DNA from: Eleusine coracana subsp. coracana | Taxonomy: Eukaryota; Streptophyta; Magnoliopsida; Poales; Poaceae | DNA: 64,000 nt | Direction of reading: 5' to 3' | Assembly (NCBI GenBank): GCA_032690845.1 | Contig: CM064429.1 | Coordinates: forward strand, 19,177,013-19,241,012 | Shown here: piece after piece, positions 44,820-55,346 of the stretch | How the letters are laid out: every line of letters begins with the position of its first letter | Position numbering within the stretch: the stretch's first letter is position 1 | Position numbers and translations under genes: made by a program | Notes under the pieces: model-generated | The model's input: the letters and a program-made list of their open reading frames with translations, nothing else | Databases searched by the model: none | Told to the model about the DNA's origin: nothing

Positions 44820-46690
44820 TCATGAGCTAAACATTTGCAGAGCCACATTTCGCAAACACATGGTGTGAAAGCCAATATATCCTCCTAGACTAGACTTAAT
44901 ACAAGTTTCAGCAAGAATAAAAGCAATTATACACATGAGTGGAACACCCTTAAAGGTTAACCCATAGTCTCTCATGGTGGACACTATCCATAGGATTTGT
45001 GAGCAGAAGCTAGCAGCAGCAACATACTCAGCCTCTGTGGTCGATTGCGCTACACTCAAGTGCTTACAAGAAGACCAACAAATCAAAGAGGTACCCATGA
45101 AATGGCAAGTACCAGAAGTGCTCTTCCTATCACTTCTACACCCAGCAAAGTCCGTATCTAAATACCCAATCAGATCAAGAGATGAAGATGCCGAGTACCA
45201 AAGACCGAACTCAAGGGTATATTTGAGATACCTGAAGGTATGCTTGACAGCCTTGCGATGAGTCACCCTTGGGGAAGCCTGAAAGCTAGCACAAAGACAC
45301 ACTGCAAAGTGTATGTTGGGTCTTGTCGCCGTCAGGTACAAGAGGGAGCGAATCATGCTCCTGTACTTTCTTTGGTCCACCGTTTCACAGTCTTCGTCAG
45401 GGTCAACTGCCGTTGTTGTGGACATTGGTGTTGACAACGGCTTCACATTGACCATGTCGAACTTCTTCAAGAAATCCTTTGTGTACTTGGCTTGATGTAT
45501 GAAGGTGCCTTGCTTCCACTACTTGATTTGAAGTCAAAGAAAGAAGGTGAGCTCGCCCATCATCGACATCTGAAATTCACTTTCCATAGCTTCCTGAAAT
45601 TTGGACACAAGAGCATGAGAGGAATCTCCAAAGATGATATCATCCACATAAATCTGAACCATTAGAAAGTCATTGCCATGCTTTAGAGTGAACAAGGTTT
45701 TATCATCATACCCCATGACATACCCGCGCTCTAGCAAGAAGGTCTTAAGCCTAGCATACCATGCCCGAGGTGCTTGCTTTAGCCCATACAAAGCCTTTTG
45801 AAGCTTGTACACACGGTCTGGGTATTTGTGGTGCTCAAAGCCAGGTGGTTGTCTCACATAAACCTCTTCCTCTATGAAACCATTTAGAAAAGCACTCTTG
45901 ACATCCATTTGGTAGAGTCTAATGCCCTTAGAGGCAGCAAATGCAAGCAAGATCCTAATGGCTTCTATGCGTGCAACAAGAGCAAAGGTTTCCCCATAGT
46001 CTAAGCCCTCCACTTGACTGAAACCCTGGGCAACAAGCCTAGCCTTGTTTCTAACAACTTCACCATCTTCCCCATGCTTGTTTTTGAAAACCCACTTGGT
46101 TCATATGACATTCACTCCAACAGGAGGCTCTACTAGGGTCCACACTTTGTTTCTCTCAAAGTTTTCCAACTCCTCATGCATGGCATTAACCCAATGTTCA
46201 TCAGATAATGCGTGTCCAACATCCCAAGGTTCAAAGGTGGCAACAAAGAGAGAATAAGTAAAGCAGGCGAGATATGCAGACCTTGTCCTTGTTGTCCTTT
46301 CATAGAGATTACCGATCATCTGTTGAGGTGGATGTCGACGCTAAATGTGGTGAGGAGCCTCTCTCTTAGAGCGTACCTCCCCCTCAACCATAGCTAGAGC
46401 TGGCTCAATAGCTGCTGAGGTCGATGTAGAAGCTTCTGGACCCTCTGCTGAAATGGTGGAAGCAACAGGAACAAGCTCAGATGTGGGATGGAATGACTCA
46501 TCATCATCATCGTCCAAGCCCTGTAGGTCCTCTTCTACAAAGATACTCTCCTCCATCTCCGTGTTACCTGCAGTCTCAACCATATTGCTTGCACAAGAGT
46601 TTGATTTCATCAAAGGTTACATCGCAGGACTCTACGATGGTGTTAGTTTCCAAATTCAAAACTCTGTAGGAATAGCCATGAAGGGTGTAG
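44820..46690 (-). pseudogene. Element E pol remnant: integrase end, RT, RNase H
   Basis: Reading from 46690 down: FFGYTLHGYSYRVLNLET (integrase C-terminus), an acidic linker, HALSDEHWVNAMHEELENFE (RT start), then from 46013 YQMDVKSAFLNGFIEEEVYV, YGLKQAPRAWYARL and the active site VQIYVDDIIFG. From 45470 come KPLSTPMS, YLTATRPNIHFAV and RNase H with GYLDTDFAGCRSDRKSTSG and STTEAEYVAA. Stops or frameshifts separate these blocks (near 46030-46100, 45500). Less decayed than element H. Confidence 0.9.
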
Positions 46691-47258
46691 CCAAAAAAGG
46701 GTGCACCCCCATTGGTTTTGAGGACCAAACCGGGAAACCGTCTTGCACGCTTCTCAAAGCACGACTTCTTGATCTTGACGCATGTCACCTTGTCCCATGA
46801 TCCTCCTCGTCGATAAGTCTCTCCTGCCTCCGGTCCATTGGAAGCCTCTACTTGCACCAACGCCCGATCACCTTTGACTTGGTCTATCCCGCCATCTTGA
46901 TCACCATCCACGGTTTTGAGGCTCAACCGCGAAACCATCCATGCTTCTTGCCTCTCCACGTGTATGGTGTGGATCACCCTTGACTTCACCCGGCCTCTCG
47001 ATCGTCTGGCCCCAAGTCTCCTACTTGTGCCCGATCCTCTCACCGTTGACTGTCAAGTTGACCTGAGTGACCTAAACATATTTCCCATCTCCTGCAACCT
47101 CTCCAACATCCTCACCAACTCCGGTTAGTCAAAATCATGATATCCACAAACTCATGTAATCTCTAGATTCCCGCATTTCATCTCAAAACACCAACTCAAC
47201 CAATGTCAATTACTCATCACATATTGCAAACCATGGCACATATCCACATGGTTTCTCA
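46690..47258 (-). repeat. Element E second LTR fragment
   Basis: Matches 43231-43813 in the same orientation and ends GGTTTCTCA, identical to the end of solo LTR D. The other two thirds of the LTR are missing. Confidence 0.85.
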
Positions 47259-47515
47259 ATATTGCTTTGGTTGATGCAGTTTGAATTGATGTAGGCGACT
47301 TTCCAATCTTCTCTATTAGTCCACCTTCTTTGGAAAAAATATTTCCGACTACAAAAAACATGCATAAGATAATATATTCACTTATGCTTAAAATACAAAG
47401 GATATTGATTGCGACACTTACAAGCATCACAAGCTGATGAAAGTGATATCCATCTTGCCTAGGCAAAACATTAAGTGGACATCCTTCCAAAATAGGGGTA
47501 ATATTTGTTCCTCAC
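47259..47515. other. Host segment between elements E and B1
   Basis: AT-rich sequence with a minus-strand frame (about 47300-47490) that has no motif I recognise. It may be the continuation of the CACTA element broken at 27461, but I cannot show this from sequence alone. Confidence 0.3.
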
Positions 47516-50137
47516 TGTTGGTATTTTTAATGAATATAGATGAATCCGCAAGCGCACGGAGACCACTGTAGCACTTCACCAAAGGACTATTCCAATGGTA
47601 TCGAATTCACAGGGAATGTGTGTGCTAATCTTCTATTTGTTGGGGAATAGGGAGCTATGATAGCACGAAACAATTTCTATCGTTCAACCAGGAAATCTTG
47701 CAAGAGGGGATCATAGATCATTACCACTAGACGCGCAGGCGGAGCGGAAGCAAGGTTGGAGAAGCAACTTCCAACGTAGTCGCACGTTGATGTAGAGTAT
47801 GTAGTCGTTCATAGTAACCGTCTCCTCTTGGTCCAGCCGAAGCACCACAGCTGCAGCGCCTCCTTGCGGTATCCACACATACAGGGCAGAAGGTCGTGCG
47901 TGGTGTGCTAGCACCGGCGGCATGGCTTAGGGTGACGTGGGAGAGAGAGAGAGAGAGAGAGGGAGGGAGAGAGAGAGAGAGGTAGCGATGGCTAGGGTTT
48001 CTAGGCTGGATGATTACCTGCACCTTAAGCCCCTCCTCCACTTAAATAGACCCTTCTAATGGGCCTCGACTAGTTGGCCCATTAGTGAAGTAATCCCTCA
48101 TGGATCAATATCCGTATGACCCTCAAATACGGATCAAATCTGTATTGTCTCTTGGGCATATCCCCAATACTATTGTAGTCATCTAAGGACACCAAGATAA
48201 CTATGGAGTTGGGTAGAGAGGATTCTAAGTGGTAAAAGGTTCCTAATCAGAGTAAGTCTGACACTAAGTTTCTTGCATTGGGCATCCGGTTTTCCCCCGC
48301 ATCCATAGTGTGATTCCGGCCAAGAGCCTACTGTGTAGCCAAATGTGGAGGATTTCAAAGGGCAGACAGGGCCATCACCACCTACTGCCTACCTCAATAC
48401 AATCCATGGACTACACAATAAACAAAGGCAACCTACGGCCTAGACACCACGTCTATACTCTCGATTACTCCCTTAATCTCTATGTACGATTGACCAAGAT
48501 TAAGGTCTCTAATTAAATAGAGCGCTGAGCGAGCAAAGCAACTAAGTACTAAAACTTACTTAAAAAAGGAAACTAATAACCAGAAAAGAATCACGAAGAC
48601 TTACTTAATAAGGCAAGCATCCATCAAGGCACAAGCGTGGAGAAGGGGTTAGACATGCCCGAACCTCTCCCTATTTTCTAAGAACTACACCTATAGAAAT
48701 GACAAACTAAACTATATCTTGAAGTGCATGTTGAAATGAAGCCTTGGCCTTCCTTTCATAGCACTCCAAAGGCCATTCTAAGGTCGATTCTCGCTGCCTA
48801 ATGTGCACAACAGTCAATGGGAAGCCACCAGGAGACGACACGTGGAAGCCATGCACGAGGGGGACCTCCCCAGGTTCGGCCGAACCCCTTGGTTCCGCCA
48901 AACAAGGGCGGTGGTGATGTAAATAAAGGTTCCCGATCTTCTGAAAGGTTCTTGGTAAGTTGATTTGGTCGGAGGCGACACACAAATTGATCCGGCTTTA
49001 GAACAGCACGTTCTAAACCCCGCAATCGCAGTACGACGTCTCCTCTGGTTATCAACCGTCCAAAGATGATTGACCTCGCCGAGAAGGCTAATCCCTGCCT
49101 GCGAATCAAGAACACAAGCAAGAACAACGAAGAATGCAACACAATTGCAGATGTATGATTAAACTCTTGAAGTTGGGATCTCACAAACCGATGAACGGCG
49201 ACACTGTTTATGAACAGAATTGATCTAAGCAAAACCCAAACCCTAATGGTGCGGTGGCGGCTGTATATAAAGACCCTAGGGTCATGCAAGACCCTCTGGA
49301 TGCGCCCCTAATTGGGCTCAACTAGATACAAAGCCCAAAGGCCAAAAATAGGCGACGCAGCACCGACACAGATTCTGGACTCTCTCTTGTTTTGACGATT
49401 CCCGATGACTCCGGATGAATTTTGACATGAGGCCGGCGGCATTGGAAAGATCTTCTCCTTATCTTTCCGCGCATATGTAGAACGTCCAAATCCGAGTCCG
49501 TATGCGTCCTGGGCGACTGTTTTAGTGCAGACTAGTCCTAGGCCCCGAAACAGACTCGAAGTCGGTTTTGATTGGGCCTCCACTTTGGCTTCTAAGCCCT
49601 TGCTGGTCCTCCATGTTCCCAACTCCTTCTTCCATCATCTCCTGGTCCTCTCCATGGTTTCTAATCATAAAATAATCATTAGGTAGCAAACCATTCTCAA
49701 AAGTAACATATAGCGAAGAACGTAGGAACGAGCTCACCTCTAAATTTAGTCGTCGTGCACGAGCTCTAGTCATTGGACCTTGCAAGTCCAGAATTAGAGA
49801 AGTGTTGTACGTATCCATAGGAGTGATGTCCTCATCAGGTGGGCCATCGTGTCCCCTCTTCTCTGGTGCACTGACAAGTGGGTTCTCGTGTCCCTCGACA
49901 CCCTTAGGTTGATTGTTGAGGCGGTTTCCTTCTGTAAGTGAGCATTCAATCCGTGTACATGGCTGTGATTGGCCGAAGTTGTGCTTTCTCCCTTGATGGT
50001 GTGGGTTTTCTATTAAATCCATGGATTCACCTATTGAAAATATTTACCAACACTCCTACTACTAAGTTGGTTGTTCATTTTATTGCTTTTATGCAGGCAA
50101 TTGACGGTCTAAGTTAGGCATTTAGTCAGCGTCAACA
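47516..50137 (-). repeat. Gypsy element B1 LTR with nested solo LTR
   Basis: Starts TGTTGGTATT and ends AGCGTCAACA. After removing the nested solo LTR (48915-49837) it is about 1.7 kb. The pyrimidine-rich text just right of it (50138-50150) is the complement of a polypurine tract CAAAGGGGAG, so the element is on the minus strand and this is its 3' LTR. It holds a GA-rich run (47941-47982) and a GGTTCGGCCGAACC palindrome (48873-48886) with a degenerate partner 18 bp away. Confidence 0.75.
48915..49837 (-). mobile_element. Solo LTR of Gypsy family G (923 bp) inside B1 LTR
   Basis: Ends TGATGTAAAT and TCCTCATCA, with exact 5 bp duplication GGTGG (48910-48914, 49838-49842). More diverged from element G than the copy at 12815-13714, so probably older or from a sister subfamily. 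Confidence 0.9.
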
Positions 50138-51283
50138 AACTCCCCTTTGCTCGTCCTTGAGTAAATGATGAGGACTAAGGTGGATCAAAAAAAATCTCCA
50201 AATGGTATGATGCTGGCATGCAAGTTATTCCAAGTCATACCTATACCAGTGGATTTGAAGTGTTTACCACATTACCTTGGGTGATTGAAGAGTGGAATAG
50301 TACATAGTTTGATCTCTTTGACTTCCATTTCTAAGTACTTAGTGTTTGAAAAGATTTTCAAAAAATAAATGCTTGTCATATTTTGCTTGTCACATTACCT
50401 GCAGTGTTGATTTATATCGCAAAACCCTTATACATATGTTGCTTGTATTTTCATTGAGCCCTGTTAAAATTGTGTGACCTTATTGAGAAATATTTTCTGC
50501 ATTCATGATCAAGTCCGCGCACATCACGCTAAGTTTCCACACTGGAAATTAGCAATCATCCATCTCACACCCTCCATTCACAAAATAAAGACTTTGTCTT
50601 CATGGTTGATCTCTCCCCAAGACATTAAAGATTATGGCTATCAAAAAAAATACAAAAATAAAAATCTTTCTCCATGAAGAGCTTGATACAAAAAAACTCT
50701 TGCTCCATGAAGAGCTTGAGAGAAAAAGAAAGAGAGAAAACATAGCCAATACTACCAAATAAAGGGAGAGACAAATAAAAAGAGTCTCCATTCCACTCCA
50801 CCATATCACTACACATGCACATCTTGATCATCATTGTAGGAAATGCTTTCTCCATGGACCACTCTTTTGACTTCGCGACATATGAAATACAGGTATGCCG
50901 CATTTATCCTTACCCTGAGCTCCACATATCAACCTTAGAGGTAGGATTTTTGAGGCATCATAAGCCTTGGTGAGAATAACAAACACATTGAGCGATCTCA
51001 GTGAATCATTTGTGGAAATTAGATTTGCCACTAAAATTAACAACCTCTAGGCTAAAGTCGATTAGAGAGAGTGGGTGAAATGGGAGTCCTACAGACTGTT
51101 CTATCTTCCAACAGCTCAAGATTTGGTGTAGCTACAACACCCCATAGGTAAATCAAAGGTGAAGTACTCGTGTCGACTTATTCAATCTTATCTAGAGTGT
51201 CTTAGTGGTGCACTTGGGTATATATTAAGAGTAAGATATTGTAGCAACTCTTGATCAACAAAACCTCATTTTAGCTTTGCTCG
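50138..51283 (-). other. Element B1 internal remnant
   Basis: Non-coding 3' part of a minus-strand Gypsy element, resembling 51869-52300 of B2 in layout. It is cut off at about 51283, where B2 LTR sequence begins. No protein motif is visible. Confidence 0.5.
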
Positions 51284-51868
51284 GGAGACTTACTCGATTA
51301 CTTGAAAAGGGCAAGGTTCCGATGAGGTACAAGGGTGGAGAAGAAGGCCCACAGAAAAGGCTCCACTCCAAAGCTCCTTCCTCACTCTCTTCCTATTCTA
51401 GTACTACATAGCCTTGGAAGGTCGGTATAGAGGAGTAACCGCCATGGAACCGCCATACAACCACCTTCAGGAGAGCACCAGGAGTCGACACGTTAAGGCG
51501 GTGGCCGAACCGCCTTTCCCCCAGGTCGGTCGACCTGGCATTAGGGCCCACTGGCCTGTGCTTTCTTGGGGTGGCCGACAGGTGGATCCTGATCATTTTA
51601 GGTCGGTAGTTTGGCTGAGTTACGTGGAGGAATCCTGTGAATCCATGTCATCTATTCTTGTGCTTGCTTGTGATTGGTTGATTTGGTAAATTCTTGGATA
51701 AATGACTTGGAAACTGATTAATTTATGATAAATTGACCTGCACTCAAATATTTACCAACACTTGCGAAATCATTAGCAATAAACTCCTACCACTATGTTG
51801 GTTATCGATTTTAGCCCTTTTTATGCAGGTAATTGATGGTCAAATTTGGTACTTAAGGACCGTCAACA
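51284..51868 (-). repeat. B2 3' LTR fragment
   Basis: Matches the right part of the LTR at 55347-57765. It contains the uninterrupted version (ACTTGCGAAATCATTAGC, about 51761-51778) of the site where the other LTR carries a solo LTR. About 85 bp including a TATA box are missing compared with the 5' LTR. Confidence 0.85.
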
Positions 51869-53355
51869 AATCCACCACACTTACCGTTTTACTCGTCCTC
51901 GAGTGAAAGCAAAAGGAATAAGGTGGAAACATAGACTGTGAATAGATGAAGATTAATATGCAGAGGTTTCCATGACATACCTGTGCTTGTACTTATGAAG
52001 TGTCTATCCTGCACTCCTTGGATGGTTGAGAGTTGGAATGGTACTAGCTTCGGGAAATTCCTGCTCACGTTAACTATACCTCCTTGGATAATCTGAGTGT
52101 TCATTTATTGGGTCTATCTCCTCAATTGATTTACTCTCGATCACTCAAGTGTATGAAAAGTTTCCTCACCAGGGCAATTCCCCTCTTTCTCGTACTTCTA
52201 AAGATAGGCCTTTGTGTAGCTCAAGGTAGGGGTAAAAAGCGGCCTACTTGCACTTCATGATATTACTAAGTCAAAAACCAGATCAAGAGGCAAGAAGAGA
52301 ATCTTGGGTCATGACCAAATATATGCACTATGATAGAATGAAAATTGGAGGCTCTATGATGCTTCTCTTGGGAGGACCGTGGCTATCTTTTTTTTTTACA
52401 AACTCTTCAAGGAGCTTGAATATTTTTGTTTGCCAAACCCTTCATGGATCTTTTCATTTTGTAATAGCCATAGTCCTGGAGAGCGAAGAGTAATTGAGCC
52501 TTTTATTTTGCGGATGATGAAATAAAATTTGTGCACATATTTAGATCATAACGTAGGATGAGCAACTGCCCTAGGGTCACAACAATTTGACAAAGTTCAA
52601 TGAAGACATCAAGCAACATATGCATAGGGTTTCTCCTGATAATAAATCATATGGCTCTGGTAGGTATTTTCAAATCTCATGAGAGTATACCTTTTTAAAT
52701 TTCACACTCAAATTTTCAAAGATGGTTAGTAACATGAAACAGGTCATTCCTAAAGTCTACCATATCTCAACAGTCAACAATCTAGGATGCAGGGGTTCCT
52801 ATTAAATTTTTAGCACAAGCATCAAGCATGACATAGGAACAAAGGCATAAAATTTTCATCAATTCAAGTCATGTTTGAATTTTGGAGTTTTCATGGCTTG
52901 CTCAAGTTGATTTTATTTATATTTAAATTTTACAAACTAAATCATCTCAAAACAGGGGAGGATAAGATAGGACATGGACATACCTGATCAAGGTAAAAAG
53001 GTGGGTCCAGGACGTGCCACCTCCCGGTCGGTCGACCTGGAGGGCCTAGGTCGGTCGACCTAAAGGTGGGCCCTTTCTGGCCCTCCTTTTGCTGCTGGCT
53101 GGTGCGACGAAGCTTTGCACAAATATGATCGTTTTTGTCATGTTTGTTCGTCGAATGTCACGAGTCCTCTCCCACACTTATTTCATCGTCTACCCTTTTC
53201 AAACACAAAACATAAACATGCTCTGCCAGTCTTATGGACCGGGGAGCCTAAACTCTTTATTTTTATTAATAGGTGCTTACATTGGAAAGGGAAATAAATT
53301 AATGGAATGAAATAAATAAATGTAAAACCTAAAAAGCACCTATTTCCTAAGATAA

Positions 53356-54127
53356 CTATGCCATAGGACTCGTTGCTCTACTTAGCATAATATTTGTCCT
53401 CGAACCCGTAAGCGCAAAGATCCACTTAAGCTTAGCGGATAGGCTGGCGTGCTTCTCAGATATTGCATGACGAAGCTCATCATGCTCAACCCGAGTTTCA
53501 GCCAACCTCCTAACCAAGTCCTTATTTGTGAGTTCCAGCCTCACAAGCTTCTTGGCTAGGTCAGCGACGGTGATCTCCTCCTCGTCGCTGCTTTGAAACT
53601 CTCCCATAGCCCTGGAAATATTCGATAGAGGAATGGTATGCTGAATACGCTCCCTTGTCAGGGATGAGTCAACGGACTCCTCGTCCATGGCAGGGTCAGG
53701 TGTGTAACCCCCCATGAATCCCTTCCTAATCCCAGGTCCAGTGGGGGTCCTCAGGTTGCTCTTCGTTGGTGCCGGGGGTAGACGTGGCACCTGATCATCC
53801 TTCTCATCAAAAAGCCGCCTAGAAAATGGGGTCTTCAGTGAGAGTGCGCTCATCGTCTACCGCTTGGTCGGTGTGCTAGAGCACGGCCATAGTGCTTTTG
53901 GGGTTGGAGAAGGCGATCGGCGACGGGGTGAGGGCATCCTGCCATTTTCCCTCCCGGAAGAGCCATCCAGCAGAGGTAAAAACAGCAAGAGGAGTAGCGG
54001 TGATGTACTTGACCTCCGCCAGGTCGATGTTTGGGTTGGCCAGTGCTTGATTAGCAGGGGTAATGCCCCCTAACAGGTTGAAGGTGCTGGCGCTGGAGGA
54101 TGGGGCTTGGCTACCGGACTTCGTCAT
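53356..54127 (-). pseudogene. B2 post-integrase ORF
   Basis: Two consecutive minus-strand frames downstream of integrase: 54127-53876 (starting MTKSGSQAPSSSASTFNLLG) and 53853-53356, which has a Leu-rich, probably coiled-coil stretch, EITVADLAKKLVRLELTNKD. Some Tat/Athila elements carry an extra ORF here; I do not recognise a specific domain. Palindrome pairs of GGTCGGTCGACC type flank it (53026/53049 and 54308/54331). Confidence 0.5.
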
Positions 54128-54422
54128 GGCGGCAAGGAAGGTGAAGGTGTTTTGGTATGGAAAAGAATGAAGTCAGCAGGAGGATACAAGGGGGGTTGTA
54201 GGTTCTGCGCTGTCACGAAGAGATTTTGGGATAATCACGAGGCTACAGATAGGGAAGGCTCTAGATGGCACGCACCAGAAAACAAAGGGGAAACGGAGCC
54301 AACCCTAGGTCGGTCTACCAAGGAGCCTCCGGTCGGTCGACCTAGTCCTGGCCTGGTTCCCGGCCTCCATTCTGGTGTGTGCTCAAATGTCCTTAAGGGC
54401 CTTACCTACGTTGCTATTTGGG

Positions 54423-54800
54423 TCAGAAATACTTTGAGTCTGAGATAGCATGTGAATCAATTAAATTGATCACGTCTATCTCTTCCTCTAAATCCTTAGG
54501 CTCAAGAAAAACTTTTAAGCGGTGACCATTTACCTTAAAAAGGTTTCCGTCTTTATCACGGAGTGTGATTGCTTCGTGTGACATAGCGTCAATGATGTCG
54601 AACGGTCCTTCCCACTTCCATCTAAGTTTTCCATGCCCAAAAAGCTTTACTCTTGAATTAAAGAGAAATACCTTATCCCTAGGTTTGAACACTGTCGGCT
54701 TTAACCTTATGTCGTGCCATCTTTTAGTACTTTCCTTATAAATCTTGGCATTAGAGTAAGCCTTATCTCTCCATTCCTCCAATTCTAATATTTGCATCCT
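54423..54800 (-). pseudogene. B2 integrase C-terminal part
   Basis: Reads LEEWRDKAYSNAKIYKE, KRWHDIRLKPTVFKPRDKV, FNSRVKLFGHGKLRWKWEGP and VNGHRLKVFLEP, the characteristic C-terminal region of plant Gypsy integrases that follows the DDE core. The core itself is missing; the upstream sequence jumps to RNase H at about 54830. Confidence 0.88.
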
Positions 54801-54829
54801 TCTATGCTCTCCTACCTTATCCTAGTCCG

Positions 54830-55255
54830 TGTTCTAGTTCTTGATTGCCTAGTGTGCTCGGTTTGGCCTAAGACCGCCCCAATGGCATAGTCACTGGCAT
54901 CACACATGATTTTGAAAGGCAGCGTCCAATCGGGGGGTCGAATGATTGGTGTTGAGACAAGTGCTCAAAAGCTTTTTGACACTCATCATCGAAATCAACC
55001 ATAGCCTCCTTAGCTAAGAGTTTCTTGTGACATACCCCTGAGTTTCAGGGTGGCACACAGTAGCTCGAATTCACGTAGGTGCTCATACGGGCTTTCATGT
55101 TTCAGCCCGGAGAAGGGTTGCTCTCAAACCAAGGCTAAAAAGCCAGGACAGAGTTCATAATAATTTGCATAGATTGCCTCTCTAGACGAAGGTGGCTCAT
55201 AGAACTCGCCCTTTGGGGTGGATAGACTGGAGATACAAGGTCCGTCCATGGTAGA
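54830..55255 (-). pseudogene. B2 gag start fused to RT/RNase H remnant
   Basis: From about 55248 down: MDGPCISSLSTPKGEFYEPP, then ANYYELCPGFLALV, an in-frame TGA, and HLREFELLCATLKLRGM, a plant Gypsy gag N-terminus. At about 55030 this passes into LLAKEAMVDFDDECQKAFE, the RT/RNase H connection, then a frameshifted PPDWTLPF-like stretch. Everything between early gag and late RT has been deleted. Confidence 0.75.
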
Positions 55256-55346
55256 GAAATAAGAGAAAAGAAAAACAAGATACAAGGATGACTAGGGTCC
55301 TAGGATAAAGTGACAACCGTTTCCCGGCAACGGCGCCAGAAATGCT

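Larger units (their letters stand above)
42143..47258 (-). mobile_element. Truncated Copia element E
   Basis: Minus strand. The left LTR (42143-43813) lacks its outer end. It is followed by a 3' untranslated region, RNase H, RT and the end of integrase, then a direct jump at about 46690 into the middle of a second LTR copy (46690-47258). This is best explained by a deletion removing part of the 5' LTR, primer site, gag, protease and most of integrase. The LTRs are related to solo LTR D. Confidence 0.85.

Noticed and set aside
47941..47982. GA-rich microsatellite as a regulatory GAGA element
   Set aside because: A simple repeat inside a decayed LTR; nothing ties it to a gene.
53864..54448. 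Plus-strand frames opposite the B2 post-integrase ORF
   Set aside because: Antisense to the retrotransposon coding strand with no recognisable domain.
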